NCBI GenBank assembly: GCA_947496605.1 | Contig: CANMDF010000001.1 | Coordinates: forward strand, 248,001 to 312,000 | Source of the DNA: an uncultured Paracoccaceae bacterium | GTDB lineage: Bacteria > Pseudomonadota > Alphaproteobacteria > Rhodobacterales > Rhodobacteraceae | DNA length: 64,000 nucleotides | Direction: 5' to 3' | Shown here: positions 1 to 8,784 of the stretch, one piece after another | Layout of the letters: the number at the start of each line of letters is the position of its first letter | Position numbering within the stretch: position 1 is the stretch's first letter | Position numbers and translations under genes: made by a program | The notes under the pieces: generated by a model | Database searches by the model: none | What the model was told of the DNA's origin: nothing | What the model saw: only the letters and a program-made list of their open reading frames with translations

Positions 1-328
1 AGGCGGAAATAGCGGCCCCAGCAAGGCGGGCCAAATAAGGTGGGCCGCCAAGTTCTTTGAGGCCTTCGTCGTCTTCCATAAAGGTCTTGAGCGTGACAGG
101 GCTTGCCAGCATGTTGCGGCCGATGCGACTGGCGGCTGTTTCAAAAATGCGGGCATGAACTGGGTCGTAAAAGTGCTTGGGTCCGATGATCGACGCCACA
201 CGATCGAACACATCGTTATTGGTCAAAATAGCACCCAAAAGCTGCTGCTCTGCCTCAATCGAATGCGGCATCAAATCGGCGTCGGCTTCTTCGATGCCGG
301 TTGCGTTAAATGCTGTCAGTTCGTTCAT
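1..328 (-). CDS. dnaB: Replicative DNA helicase DnaB, N-terminal part (runs off the window edge)
   Basis: Reading leftward from the ATG at 328 gives about 109 residues beginning MNELTAFNATGIEEADADL, followed by the typical DnaB opening in which PHSIEAEQQLLGAIL and NNDVFDRVASII lead into the helical N-terminal domain that binds primase and forms the hexamer collar. DnaB unwinds DNA at the replication fork. The RecA-like ATPase domain lies beyond the left edge, so the gene is cut by the window and not broken. A purine-rich AGGTGAGC lies just upstream of the ATG, supporting this start. The identification rests on the N-terminal domain only but is a strong family match. Confidence 0.93.
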   Translation of the reverse strand, partial: MNELTAFNATGIEEADADLMPHSIEAEQQLLGAILTNNDVFDRVASIIGPKHFYDPVHARIFETAASRIGRNMLASPVTLKTFMEDDEGLKELGGPPYLARLAGAAISA

Positions 329-544
329 TTTTGCTCACCTGTTCCCCGAGGCTGTCCTACCAGTCGTCGTAGGCAAATGACCATCTGGAAATGATCGGGG
401 ATATCCTGCGGGATAAACCTGTGGACAACCTCTGATACACTGCCACCCTACCTCAATTGGTAGCACGACGCAAAGAAATCACTAGATGCAGAGCAGTCAA
501 TTGATTCTGGTGCGGATGACTTCAAAAGGGAGTGGATAAGTTTT
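329..544. promoter_or_regulatory. dnaB-pyrE intergenic region with two DnaA-box-like 9-mers
   Basis: This 216-bp gap holds the dnaB promoter region (dnaB and pyrE are both on the minus strand). Two 9-mers each differ by one base from the DnaA box TTATCCACA: TTGTCCACA (complement of 420-428) and TTATCCACT (complement of 531-539). Two near-matches are weak evidence, and no AT-rich unwinding element or further boxes are seen, so this is not proposed as an origin. No small gene is apparent here. Confidence 0.25.
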
Positions 545-1213
545 TTAGGCTGGCGTCCAACCAGCGGGATCGTTCAGATACGCTTCAACAGCATCCAAAG
601 TCGTCGCGTCATAAGCCCCGCGCGCTTTGGCCTCCGAGAGCACATCCCACCAGGTACAAAGGCTGATCAATTGAACGCCGTGTTCGCCCAGCATTTCTTC
701 CACGCCGTCAAAGATGCCGTAGTAGAAAATCACCGCAGTGGCAGAACAGGTCGCGCCAGTTTCGCGGATCGCATCGACGAAGGACAGCTTTGAACCACCG
801 TCTGTGGTCAGGTCCTCTACCAAAATCACGCGCTGGCCTTCTGTCATTACACCCTCAATGCGGGCATTACGGCCATAACCCTTCGGCTTCTTGCGGACAT
901 AGGTCATCGGGAGGGCCAAACGCTCAGCGATCATCGCGCCGAATGGAATGCCCGCAGTTTCGCCACCGGCGACGTTATCGAATGCCTCAAAGCCTGCTTC
1001 ACGCATGATCGACACTGCCAAGAAATCCATCAACGTGGCGCGAATGCGTGGAAAGGAAATCAACTTGCGACAATCCACATAGGTCGGGGCCTGCTTGCCA
1101 GAGGCATGTGTAAACGGTTCTGTCGCGTTAAAATCAATCGCGCCAATTTCAAGCAACATACCTGCGGTCAATCGGGCAATTTCGTCTTTCGCAGGAAAGG
1201 AGGTGGGGATCAT
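545..1213 (-). CDS. pyrE: Orotate phosphoribosyltransferase
   Basis: Converts orotate and PRPP to orotidine 5'-phosphate in de novo pyrimidine synthesis. The PRPP-binding motif [14 protein letters not shown] lies at about residues 129-142 of a 222-residue protein, and the RKKPKGYGR stretch before it is the usual flexible-loop region of PyrE. A TTG two codons upstream (1219) is in frame, but GAAGG lies only 1 nt from it and 7 nt from the ATG at 1213, so the ATG is chosen. It is followed by dnaB and preceded by pyrC on the same strand, so pyrC-pyrE form a pyrimidine pair, although a 114-bp gap with a hairpin separates them. Confidence 0.93.
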   Translation of the reverse strand: MIPTSFPAKDEIARLTAGMLLEIGAIDFNATEPFTHASGKQAPTYVDCRKLISFPRIRATLMDFLAVSIMREAGFEAFDNVAGGETAGIPFGAMIAERLALPMTYVRKKPKGYGRNARIEGVMTEGQRVILVEDLTTDGGSKLSFVDAIRETGATCSATAVIFYYGIFDGVEEMLGEHGVQLISLCTWWDVLSEAKARGAYDATTLDAVEAYLNDPAGWTPA

Positions 1214-1227
1214 CGTCAAACCTTCAT

Positions 1228-1290
1228 CTTCTCATGTTCATCATCGGGGCTTTGCCCATTCGTTTCTCAAACACTCCCCCGGAGTGTTTG
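1228..1290 (-). repeat. Intergenic palindrome with GAACATGAGAAG tail (copy 1)
   Basis: Between pyrC and pyrE, a perfect 10-bp inverted repeat CAAACACTCC/GGAGTGTTTG (1268-1277 and 1281-1290) with a 3-nt loop is followed, reading the minus strand, by GAACATGAGAAG (complement of 1228-1239). The same tail occurs at 5148-5159 next to a different palindrome. No T-run follows the hairpin on the minus strand, so it is more likely an interspersed repeat or mRNA-processing element than an intrinsic terminator. Confidence 0.5.
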
Positions 1291-1327
1291 CAAGACGCAA
1301 CCCACCCTCTGCCGGAGGCCCAAAAAG

Positions 1328-2383
1328 TTAATCCGCGGACACACGCCAGTGCAAATCAAACCCGGGATCAAACACAGTGACAGGGCCATCTGGGGTCTCG
1401 ATCTTTGCGGGATATTGGACAGGCTCACCCTTCGTGAGGGTGATTGTCGCCTCATTGGCGGGCAACCCATAAAAGCGTGGACCATTCAGCGAGGCAAAGT
1501 CCTCAAGCTTTGTGATCCGGCCTGCTGCGTCAAAAACCTCGGCCAGACATGACATCGTATTTGGGGCGGTGAATATACCGGCACATCCGCAAGCCTGTAG
1601 TTTCAGTGGGTCTGTATGCGGCGCACTATCTGTGCCAAGGAAAAATCGTTTGTCACCTGAGACGGCCGCCTGAACAAGCGCGATGCGATGTGCCTCGCGC
1701 TTGGCCACGGGCAAGCAGTAAAAGTGCGGTTTGATACCGCCAGCCAGAATGTGATTGCGATTGATGATCAGGTGATGGGTTGTGATCGTCGCGGCGAGGT
1801 TTTTCACACTATCGCGGACGTAGTCGACAGCATCTTGGGTCGTGACATGTTCCATCACGACTTTCAGATCTGGGACCTTCTTGCGCAGCGGCTTAAGGAT
1901 CTTGTCAATAAACACAGCTTCGCGGTCAAAGATGTCGATATCATTGTCAGTGACCTCGCCGTGGACACAGAGCGGCATGCCGATTTCGGCCATCACCTCA
2001 AGCACGGGGCGGACCTTTTCAAAATCACGCACGCCTGAGGCCGAATTTGTCGTCGCACCCGCAGGATATAGTTTGACCGCCGTCGCAATGCCTGCTGCAT
2101 AGGCAGCGCGTACATCTTCGGGATCGGTCGCTTCGGTCAGGTAAAGTGTCATCAGCGGCGTGAATTGTGCGCCAGCAGGCATGGCTGCCAAAATCCGATT
2201 GCGGTAAGCCACCGCCTGTTCCGATGTCACCACGGGTGGCACCAAATTGGGCATGATGATCGCTCGGGCAAAATGGCGGGTGGTTTCCGGCAACACCGCT
2301 TTGAGCATTTCACCATCACGCAGGTGCAAATGCCAATCGTCGGGTCGGCGCAGTGTCAGGCTGGTCAGATCTCTATCGGGCAT
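1328..2383 (-). CDS. pyrC: Dihydroorotase (PyrC type)
   Basis: Zinc amidohydrolase that interconverts carbamoyl-aspartate and dihydroorotate in pyrimidine synthesis. The 351-residue length fits the bacterial class II (PyrC) enzymes. The metal-binding HLHLRDG sits at residues 18-24, the lysine expected to be carboxylated is in AVKLYPAG (K104), and VHGEV, MEHVTT and GTDSAPH supply further ligand and catalytic residues in the expected order. No strong ribosome binding site is visible before the ATG at 2383, but no better in-frame start exists. It lies upstream of pyrE on the same strand. Confidence 0.94.
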   Translation of the reverse strand: MPDRDLTSLTLRRPDDWHLHLRDGEMLKAVLPETTRHFARAIIMPNLVPPVVTSEQAVAYRNRILAAMPAGAQFTPLMTLYLTEATDPEDVRAAYAAGIATAVKLYPAGATTNSASGVRDFEKVRPVLEVMAEIGMPLCVHGEVTDNDIDIFDREAVFIDKILKPLRKKVPDLKVVMEHVTTQDAVDYVRDSVKNLAATITTHHLIINRNHILAGGIKPHFYCLPVAKREAHRIALVQAAVSGDKRFFLGTDSAPHTDPLKLQACGCAGIFTAPNTMSCLAEVFDAAGRITKLEDFASLNGPRFYGLPANEATITLTKGEPVQYPAKIETPDGPVTVFDPGFDLHWRVSAD

Positions 2384-2502
2384 GCTAACCGATTACACCG
2401 TTGCGCACACGGACGCCATAGGGCTTTGCGATTGTCCTTGCAGATCACACGGCATTTTTGGATATTTATGTCTAATCCGATGTTCAGAGAAAGAGAGACA
2501 CA

Positions 2503-2787
2503 ATGCTTGGATTTCTGATTGCTGCCGCGGCGGGATATTTGACGCCACATCTGGAGGGCCCTGTTGCAGGACCGGTTGCTAAAGCTCTTGGACAGTATTT
2601 TCCTGTAACAGATGCCGAAAAGCGGCTCATCGCTTTTATGGCTGCCATTCTTGGGGCAGCGGTTTTGGCTGCCGTATTTAACACCGGATCGGTCTTTGGC
2701 ATTCTTGTCGGGGCAATCTTGGGCTATTTCGGCACACGCATCTTCGCGGTTCTGAAAAAGGTGATCGAAGGCCGCACCGACCAGTAA
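2503..2787 (+). CDS. Small two-helix membrane protein, function unknown
   Basis: A 94-residue protein, not recognised. The N-terminus is hydrophobic and short (residues 1-12), a strong transmembrane segment covers about residues 45-75 (AAILGAAVLAAVF then GILVGAILGYFG), and the tail is basic (LKKVIEGRTDQ). A purine-rich AGAGAAAGAGAGA precedes the ATG. It is transcribed divergently from pyrC across a 119-bp gap, so it probably has its own promoter. Sequence composition and codon use look native. Nothing in the context points to a role beyond membrane localisation. Confidence 0.75.
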   Translation: MLGFLIAAAAGYLTPHLEGPVAGPVAKALGQYFPVTDAEKRLIAFMAAILGAAVLAAVFNTGSVFGILVGAILGYFGTRIFAVLKKVIEGRTDQ

Positions 2788-2802
2788 TAACCAAGGTGAA
2801 CC

Positions 2803-3741
2803 CTATGCTTGGATATCTTCTGTCGGTGTCAGTTCTTCACGCTTGTCGATAAAGAACGCCTTGTGGCCGCGTCTGATCATATAATCGCAAATAATCCGCG
2901 CGAGGCCGGGGTGGCCTGTGACAACCAGTCTGCGGACCAAAGCACGGACATAGGTCGGATCGTAACGCCGGGCCCGCAGCAGCTGCAGGAAACGGCGCCG
3001 GTCTAACATGCCATCCACGGCCAGTTTGATCAGCACATCATGAATGCCCATCCGGTCAAACGCCTGATCCAAATCATCGCCCAACAACATGCAGGGCAGG
3101 GCCGTCACATGCGGTTTGCGGAACATCGCGGCATGGCAAGCATCCAGACGTTGGATCGGGTCAAAGGCAACAAAGACTTTGGCCGCACCATCAATCATCT
3201 CAGGGGCATAGCCATAGCGGTCATTAAAGTTCTGTTTGCGTCCGCGTTTATAGCGCGAATCCCAGCCAGCCATCTGCGCATCAAGCGTGGCCTGCGGGCG
3301 TAATGCAATGACTGTTGCGCCGGGGGCGACAACAGAAAAAGCCGCAGCCGCGTAGGATGCACCGCCACCCGCGCCATGAAAGACGATTCTTTCAAAATCA
3401 TCAAAAAAGCCATCGTCGACAAGGCGGTCAAAGAACGCGTAGACATGATGGTCACGAAACCAGCTTTCCTTGAAAGACAGCAGTGACAGATGTGACCAAC
3501 CGTCTTGGCGCACGTAGGAAAAACCGCGCGGCTCAGCGTCCATATTGTTTTCACGCGCTGACTGGGCATTTTCAAAGGTCACAAGCAATGTGTTTCCGGC
3601 CTCAAGAAAGCCTGCGCAATGACCGCGACCAAGCTGCTCAAAGAAACCATGGTCCTCACAGAACTCGTCAAGCGTCCCCAGCCAGTTGTTGAAACTGAGG
3701 TCGTTTAGATTGAGTTCGATGGCAATTTGCCGGTCTTCCAT
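2803..3741 (-). CDS. Conserved alphaproteobacterial protein, alpha/beta-fold-like, function unknown
   Basis: A 312-residue protein of a type I recall from many Rhodobacteraceae genomes, where it is often labelled phosphoadenosine phosphosulfate reductase. That label does not fit: there is no ECGIHF motif or PP-loop here, and the true reductase is cysH at 9245. The centre carries FHGAGGGASYAAAAFSVV (about residues 120-137), a glycine-rich nucleophile-elbow-like turn followed by a beta strand ending TVIALRPQATLD, compatible with an alpha/beta-hydrolase or Rossmann-like core. A GTG at 3747 is in frame, but GGAG is better spaced for the ATG at 3741. Single-gene unit, function unknown. Confidence 0.75.
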   Translation of the reverse strand: MEDRQIAIELNLNDLSFNNWLGTLDEFCEDHGFFEQLGRGHCAGFLEAGNTLLVTFENAQSARENNMDAEPRGFSYVRQDGWSHLSLLSFKESWFRDHHVYAFFDRLVDDGFFDDFERIVFHGAGGGASYAAAAFSVVAPGATVIALRPQATLDAQMAGWDSRYKRGRKQNFNDRYGYAPEMIDGAAKVFVAFDPIQRLDACHAAMFRKPHVTALPCMLLGDDLDQAFDRMGIHDVLIKLAVDGMLDRRRFLQLLRARRYDPTYVRALVRRLVVTGHPGLARIICDYMIRRGHKAFFIDKREELTPTEDIQA

Positions 3742-3848
3742 ACACACATACTCCGAAATCGGATGTCACTCCGACCGCCGTGAAGAGATACATGCCTTTT
3801 GCGGCAGTAACTAGGCACGGCCCCCCTCTTTAATGTTGCCTAATGTCG

Positions 3849-5072
3849 CTAAAAGAACGCCTGAAGCCCTGTTTGTGCACGACCAAGGATCAATGCATGC
3901 ACATCATGGGTCCCTTCATAGGTATTCACGGTCTCAAGATTCACCATGTGGCGCATGATTTGGAAATCCTCACTGATTCCATTTCCACCATGCATGTCCC
4001 GTGACGCCCGTGCGATATCCAGTGCCTTGCCGCAGTTATTTCGTTTCATCAGGCTGATCATTTCGGGGGCGGCTTTGCCACTTTCCATCAAGCGTCCAAG
4101 TTGTAGCGCGGACTGTGTGCCAAGTGCGATTTCAGTCTGCATATCAGCAAGTTTCTTCTGGAAAAGCTGGGTTTGCGCCAAAGGTTTGCCAAATTGCTTG
4201 CGATCAAGCCCGTATTGACGTGCCGCGTGCCAACAGGCTTCGGCGGCCCCCATCACCCCCCATGCGATGCCGTAACGCGCACGGTTCAGGCAACCAAACG
4301 GTCCTTTCAGGCCTTGGACGCCGGGGAGTAGGGCATCTTCGCTCACTGCGACGTCATCCATGACAATTTCGCCCGTCACCGACGCCCGCAGGCTGAGTTT
4401 GCCACCCACATTGGGGGCAGACAGCCCTTTCATTCCCTTTTCCAATACAAATCCACGGATCTTGCCGTCATGTGCATCTGACTTAGCCCAAATGACGAAT
4501 ACATCTGCGATGGGAGCGTTACTGATCCACATCTTAGAGCCGTCGAGCACGTAACCGTCCGCGGTCTTCTTCGCAGTGGTCTTCATGCCTGCGGGGTCAC
4601 TGCCTGCATCCGGTTCTGTTAATCCAAAGCAGCCGATCAAAGTACCGGCAGCTAAACCTGGGAGATACTTTTGTTTTTGCACGTCACTGCCATAGGCGTG
4701 AATGGGGTACATCACCAAAGACGATTGTACCGACATCATAGACCGGTACCCGCTGTCCACGCGCTCAATCTCGCGTGCAACAAGGCCGTAGGTCACATAA
4801 CCCGCACCCAAACCACCGTATTCCTCGGGAATTGTCAGACCCAGCAATCCCGCGGTACCCATCTGATGAAATACGTCAGGATCGACTGTTGCCTCGCGGT
4901 ACGCCTCTGTCACACGTGGTTGAAGTGTATCTTGCGCAAACGTATGTGCGGCATCGCGCAACATCCGCTCGTCTTCGGACAGTTGGTCTTCCAGCCGCAA
5001 AGGGTCGGCCCAGTCGAACGGGCCAAGGTCTGGTCCAAAACCGGTCGCTTTTATTGGTGAGGAATCGTTCAT
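3849..5072 (-). CDS. gcdH: Glutaryl-CoA dehydrogenase (acyl-CoA dehydrogenase family)
   Basis: FAD enzyme that oxidises and decarboxylates glutaryl-CoA to crotonyl-CoA in lysine and tryptophan breakdown. The 407-residue protein shows the acyl-CoA dehydrogenase signatures [13 protein letters not shown] and [11 protein letters not shown]. Near its C-terminus it has NTYEGTHD, with E386 as the expected catalytic base; this TYEGTHD form is characteristic of glutaryl-CoA dehydrogenases. The ATG at 5072 has GGGAG 8 nt upstream; the in-frame ATG at 5087 overlaps that site and is less likely. It stands alone between two spacers. Confidence 0.9.
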   Translation of the reverse strand: MNDSSPIKATGFGPDLGPFDWADPLRLEDQLSEDERMLRDAAHTFAQDTLQPRVTEAYREATVDPDVFHQMGTAGLLGLTIPEEYGGLGAGYVTYGLVAREIERVDSGYRSMMSVQSSLVMYPIHAYGSDVQKQKYLPGLAAGTLIGCFGLTEPDAGSDPAGMKTTAKKTADGYVLDGSKMWISNAPIADVFVIWAKSDAHDGKIRGFVLEKGMKGLSAPNVGGKLSLRASVTGEIVMDDVAVSEDALLPGVQGLKGPFGCLNRARYGIAWGVMGAAEACWHAARQYGLDRKQFGKPLAQTQLFQKKLADMQTEIALGTQSALQLGRLMESGKAAPEMISLMKRNNCGKALDIARASRDMHGGNGISEDFQIMRHMVNLETVNTYEGTHDVHALILGRAQTGLQAFF

Positions 5073-5147
5073 GGCGCATGCTCCCATCTTGTGCTGCGCA
5101 AGCTATGCTTTCTGTCGCGAGGGGGCAATGGAGAGGCGGGCCTCATC

Positions 5148-5199
5148 CTTCTCATGTTCGAAAATACCTCACAGGGGTCTGGGGATGTGAAATCCCCAG
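5148..5199 (-). repeat. Intergenic palindrome with GAACATGAGAAG tail (copy 2)
   Basis: On the minus strand a perfect 8-bp inverted repeat (CTGGGGAT at 5179-5186, ATCCCCAG at 5192-5199) is followed by GGTATTTTC and then GAACATGAGAAG (complement of 5148-5159), the same 12-mer as in the pyrC-pyrE gap. The rest of the 238-bp spacer 5073-5310 contains no gene I can support. Confidence 0.5.
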
Positions 5200-5310
5200 T
5201 CCAACAAAGCGTTTACCAATCCGCTGCTTTTTCGAAACGATTCCCACGATCTTGATGCAACCTCTTCGTCTTTGTGGTACCTGACGCACAGCCTAAACGA
5301 GAGACGCACC

Positions 5311-6285
5311 ATGACCGTAGCTGCAACATATCTTCCCAAACTTGCCCTCGCGTGGCATCGCGCAGGGCGGGGTGTCGCGATTGCGACAGTTGTGCAAACT
5401 TGGGGTTCTGCGCCGCGCCCCGCCGGTAGCCAACTGGTGGTTGATGCCGATGGCGCGATGGAAGGCTCAGTTTCGGGCGGCTGTGTCGAAGGGGCGGTGG
5501 TCACCGCCGCGATTGATACGGTTTCTACCGGCAAACAAGCCTTGCTGACCTTTGGCGTCAGCGATGATGAAGCTTTTGCTGTCGGTTTAGCGTGCGGTGG
5601 AGAGATAAAGGTCTTGATCGAACCTGTGGGGCCTGTGATTTCAGTAGAGATATTGGAGCGTCTTTCCGACGCGCACGACCAGTCACAGCCGGTAGCCTAT
5701 GTCACAGATCTAGAAAAGGGTGGCGCAAGACTGAGTGCAGCGACGCGTTATCCCGACAGACAACGCACAGACATCTCAGGCATCGAAGATGATGGTAAAA
5801 CCTTTGTTGGTATCCATAATCCACCGCTTCGGATGATCATCGTTGGTGCCGTCCATATCGCCCAGCATTTGGTGGCGATGGCGCGGGCCTGTGGCTACCA
5901 TCCGATTTTGGTCGATCCCCGTCCTGCCTTCGCATCTGAAGCGCGCTTTCCCGGTGAAACCATTATCGCCGATTGGCCTGATGAAGCCTTGCGCGACCTG
6001 AAGATCGATCCGCGCACGGCCATCGTGACACTGACCCATGATCCCAAACTTGATGATCCGGCTATTGTGACAGCATTGGAGTCGGATGCGTTCTATATTG
6101 GCTGCCTTGGATCCAAGCGGACCCATGCCAAACGGGCCGAAAGACTAAGAGAAGTCGATTTTGAAGAGGCTGACATCGCCCGGATCCACGGGCCGGTCGG
6201 CCTCGATATTGGTGGACGACAGCCTGCTGAAATTGCTGTCAGCATCATGGCGCAAGTCACCGCAACGCTTCGTAAGCAAACTTAA
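5311..6285 (+). CDS. XdhC/CoxI-family protein (molybdoenzyme maturation factor type)
   Basis: A 324-residue two-domain protein. The N-terminal XdhC/CoxI part has SAPRPAGSQLVV and GSVSGGCVEGAVV (about residues 35-65), with the conserved GGCVE cysteine. The C-terminal Rossmann part runs from MIIVGAVHIAQHL through LVDPRPAFA to YIGCLGSKRTHAKR. XdhC-type proteins deliver sulfurated molybdenum cofactor to xanthine dehydrogenase-like enzymes; no molybdoenzyme lies in this window, so the client is unknown. GAGAG lies before the ATG at 5311; a TTG at 5272 is in frame but lacks a binding site. The convergent infC shares the terminator downstream. Confidence 0.85.
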   Translation: MTVAATYLPKLALAWHRAGRGVAIATVVQTWGSAPRPAGSQLVVDADGAMEGSVSGGCVEGAVVTAAIDTVSTGKQALLTFGVSDDEAFAVGLACGGEIKVLIEPVGPVISVEILERLSDAHDQSQPVAYVTDLEKGGARLSAATRYPDRQRTDISGIEDDGKTFVGIHNPPLRMIIVGAVHIAQHLVAMARACGYHPILVDPRPAFASEARFPGETIIADWPDEALRDLKIDPRTAIVTLTHDPKLDDPAIVTALESDAFYIGCLGSKRTHAKRAERLREVDFEEADIARIHGPVGLDIGGRQPAEIAVSIMAQVTATLRKQT

Positions 6286-6300
6286 AATAGGGGCAACAAA

Positions 6301-6327
6301 AAAGCCCTCACAGGATGTGAGGGCTTT
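6301..6327. terminator. Bidirectional intrinsic terminator between the xdhC-like gene and infC
   Basis: Perfect 11-bp stem AAAGCCCTCAC/GTGAGGGCTTT (6301-6311, 6317-6327) with loop AGGAT. A T-run follows on the plus strand and an A-rich stretch precedes it, so it can end both convergent transcripts. Confidence 0.88.
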
Positions 6328-6348
6328 TGTCTGAAAACTTCAGCCGGT

Positions 6349-6894
6349 TTACTTCGGCATAGGCCCGATCAGCATAACCATCTGGCGGCCTTCCATCTTT
6401 GGAAAGTTCTCGACCTTACCGGCTTCTTTGGTGTCCTCGGCCACACGTTCCAGCAATTCACGGCCCAGCTGTTGGTGCGCCATCTCACGACCACGGAAAC
6501 GCAGCGTGATTTTCACCTTGTCGCCGTTCTCAAGAAACTTGAACACATTGCGCATCTTCACTTCATAGTCGTGGTTGTCCGTGTTTGGACGGAACTTCAC
6601 TTCTTTGATTTCGATGATCTTTTGCTTTTTCCGGGCCTCAGCTTCTTTCTTCTGAGTCTCGTATTTGAACTTGCCATAGTCCATGATCTTACAAACCGGT
6701 GGATTGGCGTTGGGAGAGATTTCTACCAAGTCGAGGCCAGCTTCATCTGCCATTTCCATCGCACGTGCAGGAGTGACTACTCCGACGTTTTCGCCTTCGG
6801 CACCAATCAGGCGGATTTCATCTGACCTGATACGGTCATTGATCCGGGGTCCAGTGTCACGTTGTGGTGGGGCGTTATGGGGTCTGCGTCCTAT
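6349..6894 (-). CDS. infC: Translation initiation factor IF-3, apparent AUA start
   Basis: IF-3 binds the 30S subunit and enforces correct start-codon and initiator tRNA choice. The product has the usual two-domain layout: N-domain [20 protein letters not shown], a Lys-rich linker ([18 protein letters not shown]), and a C-domain ending in [16 protein letters not shown]. Family members begin close to [15 protein letters not shown], but no ATG, GTG or well-placed TTG precedes that stretch. The reading frame holds ATA at 6894, with AAGGA 8 nt upstream, giving 181 residues. E. coli infC uses the rare AUU and is autoregulated through it; an AUA start here would fit the same logic. A TTG 16 codons upstream lacks a binding site. 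Confidence 0.9.
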   Translation of the reverse strand: MGRRPHNAPPQRDTGPRINDRIRSDEIRLIGAEGENVGVVTPARAMEMADEAGLDLVEISPNANPPVCKIMDYGKFKYETQKKEAEARKKQKIIEIKEVKFRPNTDNHDYEVKMRNVFKFLENGDKVKITLRFRGREMAHQQLGRELLERVAEDTKEAGKVENFPKMEGRQMVMLIGPMPK

Positions 6895-7092
6895 AGTCTT
6901 TATCCTTTGTATCGTTTCCGTATCGGTGATGTGCAAACTAACCACGCAGACTGGCAGCTTCAACCCGCAAAAGATGCGGTTTTGTGCCGAATTTTCCCCT
7001 GCGTTTGGACTTTCCCTTTTGCGAGCCATCTGACATATCCCAGCACAAGGTCCGATGGGGGCCCAAATAACAAATTTGGAAGGAGATTTCCC

Positions 7093-7785
7093 ATGCGTGC
7101 AATAATCATTCTCGTCGTCGTGGCGATCGTTGGCTTCTTTGGCTACCAATACGCTGCGGAAGGTCGCAGCCCGGGTGAAGCTGTAGGCGTTTTGACCGGT
7201 GCGACACAAGAAGCCGAGCGTCTAGCCGCTGAGGCCGCCGAAGCACAAGCTGCAGAAGAGCAGCGCCTTGCTGATGAGGCCGCTGCTGCCGCTGCCGCTG
7301 CCGAAGAAGCTGCCGCTGCAGAAGCTGCTGCCGCTGAGGCTGCCGCCGCTGCAGAAGAAGCCGCCGCCGCTGCTGCTGCAGAAGCTGAGGCCGCTGCGGC
7401 TGCCGCAGAAGAAGCCGCCGCTGCCGCACTGGCTGAAGCAGAAGCTGCTGCAACCGCCGCTGCTGAAGAGGCTGCCGCCGCTGCAGAAGCCGCCGCTGCG
7501 GAAGCTGCTGCCGCTGTTGAAGAAGCCGCGACCGCTGCCGCAGAGGAAGCTGCAGCAGCCCTTGAAGGCGTCACTGGTGAAACAGGTGACGATCTGATGT
7601 CCATGGCTGGAGAGCTGCTAACTGTTGACGGCTTTGACGCTGACAAGGTGACGCAGCTGCTGGACGGCGCAGACATTTCAGATGACATGAAGTCACTGAT
7701 GACATCTGCCGTCGACCAAGCCAAAGACAACCCGCTGTTGTTGCAGCCAGTCTTGGACAGCATCAAGGATGTGTTGGGCCAGTAA
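7093..7785 (+). CDS. Membrane-anchored Ala/Glu-rich stalk protein
   Basis: A 230-residue protein with three parts. Residues 1-20 form a hydrophobic N-terminal anchor ([17 protein letters not shown]). Residues about 40-157 consist almost only of Ala and Glu in blocks such as [13 protein letters not shown], predicted to be a long rigid helix or coiled coil. Residues 160-230 form a mixed acidic C-terminal domain with [24 protein letters not shown] precedes the ATG at 7093 with good spacing. It is divergent from infC and ends at a strong terminator. The low-complexity part is built from GCN and GAA codons, so it can be expected to vary in length between strains. Likely a periplasmic spacer or linker protein; no function is recognised. 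Confidence 0.78.
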   Translation: MRAIIILVVVAIVGFFGYQYAAEGRSPGEAVGVLTGATQEAERLAAEAAEAQAAEEQRLADEAAAAAAAAEEAAAAEAAAAEAAAAAEEAAAAAAAEAEAAAAAAEEAAAAALAEAEAAATAAAEEAAAAAEAAAAEAAAAVEEAATAAAEEAAAALEGVTGETGDDLMSMAGELLTVDGFDADKVTQLLDGADISDDMKSLMTSAVDQAKDNPLLLQPVLDSIKDVLGQ

Positions 7786-7811
7786 CTGACCCAGCCTTCC
7801 AACCGAAAACG

Positions 7812-7845
7812 AAAAAGGCCACGTCAGACATGACGTGGCCTTTTT
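7812..7845. terminator. Bidirectional intrinsic terminator (stalk protein / fpr)
   Basis: Perfect 15-bp stem (7812-7826 and 7831-7845, core GGCCACGTCA/TGACGTGGCC) with loop GACA, an A5 run on the left and T5 on the right. It serves both convergent genes. Confidence 0.93.
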
Positions 7846-7866
7846 CTTTACAATCTCAGATTTGTT

Positions 7867-8715
7867 TTAGTCGAGGAACGCTTTTTCAACCACGTAATGC
7901 TGCGGGTTAGAGTTCGCGCCTTCTACCAGCCCGTAGTCCTCAAACATGTCTTTCAGTTCAAGGTTGAACGCCATGTTCCCACAGATCATCGCCCGGTCTG
8001 TTTCCGGTGACAAAGGCGGCACGCCTAGATCGGTAAAGGCCTCACCCGACCGCATCAGATCTGTGATCCGACCCATCTTTGGGCTCTGCTCACGTGTTGT
8101 GGTTGGGTAATATTTGATCTTCTTCCAGAACCCGTCGCCGATCACCTCATTGAGCAGTTCATCTTCTTTTAGCCCTGCGATTAGGTCACGGCCGTAAGTC
8201 AGCTCACCCACTTCGCGGCAAGTGTGCGTGATGATGATCTCATCATAGTCTTCATAGGTCTGGGGTTCCCGCAGCAAGGATGCGAAAGGCGCAAAGCCAG
8301 TGCCCGTGGCAAAGAACCAGATGCGCTTGCCGGGCAGAAGGGCATCATGGACCAATGTGCCAACAGGTTTGGGGCGCAAAATCAGCTCATCACCGACTTG
8401 GATATGTTGCAGCTTAGATGTCAGCGGGCCGTCTTGGACCTTGATGGAATAGAATTCCAGCTCTTCATCCCATGACGGCGACGCGATGGAATACGCACGC
8501 AAGAGCGGCTTTTGCTTGCCGGTTTCGGGGTGTGGATCGCCCATAAGGCCGATCATCACGAACTCGCCCGACCGGAACCGCAAGGAAGCGGGGCGGGTCA
8601 CGCGGAAGGAAAACAGCCTGTCGGTGTAATGCTTCACGTCGGTGATGGTTTGCGCATCAGGCAAGGTCGGGACGGCTTTGGCGGTATCTGTTGTCACGGG
8701 TGTTTGCTCGGTCAT
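7867..8715 (-). CDS. fpr: Ferredoxin-NADP reductase
   Basis: FAD enzyme exchanging electrons between NADPH and ferredoxin or flavodoxin. The 282-residue protein has the FAD-binding RAYSIASP motif, the NADP-binding WFFATGTGFAPFASLLRE region, ICGNMAFN, and the C-terminal tail ending YVVEKAFLD typical of bacterial Fpr. It follows the sulfate assimilation genes on the same strand after a 69-bp gap, which makes sense because the siroheme sulfite reductase upstream needs reduced ferredoxin; whether it is cotranscribed cannot be told. The start is uncertain: ATGs at 8715, 8724 and an upstream in-frame start are possible, and none has a clear ribosome binding site. Confidence 0.9.
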   Translation of the reverse strand: MTEQTPVTTDTAKAVPTLPDAQTITDVKHYTDRLFSFRVTRPASLRFRSGEFVMIGLMGDPHPETGKQKPLLRAYSIASPSWDEELEFYSIKVQDGPLTSKLQHIQVGDELILRPKPVGTLVHDALLPGKRIWFFATGTGFAPFASLLREPQTYEDYDEIIITHTCREVGELTYGRDLIAGLKEDELLNEVIGDGFWKKIKYYPTTTREQSPKMGRITDLMRSGEAFTDLGVPPLSPETDRAMICGNMAFNLELKDMFEDYGLVEGANSNPQHYVVEKAFLD

Positions 8716-8784
8716 AAGTATCATGGCAGCCCTGATAGGGCCGCCCTCCGGTCTAGTCATTGATCTGTGTCAGGGAAAGGGGGC

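Noticed and set aside
329..544. Replication origin near dnaB
   Set aside because: Only two imperfect DnaA-like 9-mers are present, without a cluster, an AT-rich unwinding region or neighbouring dnaA/parAB genes.
6862..7092. 77-codon N-terminal extension of the Ala/Glu stalk protein
   Set aside because: It overlaps the infC start on the other strand, while the ATG at 7093 has AGGAG and begins a clear membrane anchor.
7143..7802. 219-codon Ala/Ser-rich ORF antisense to the stalk protein
   Set aside because: It is the complement of the GC-rich Ala/Glu codon repeats; the plus-strand gene has a ribosome binding site, an anchor and a sensible C-terminal domain.
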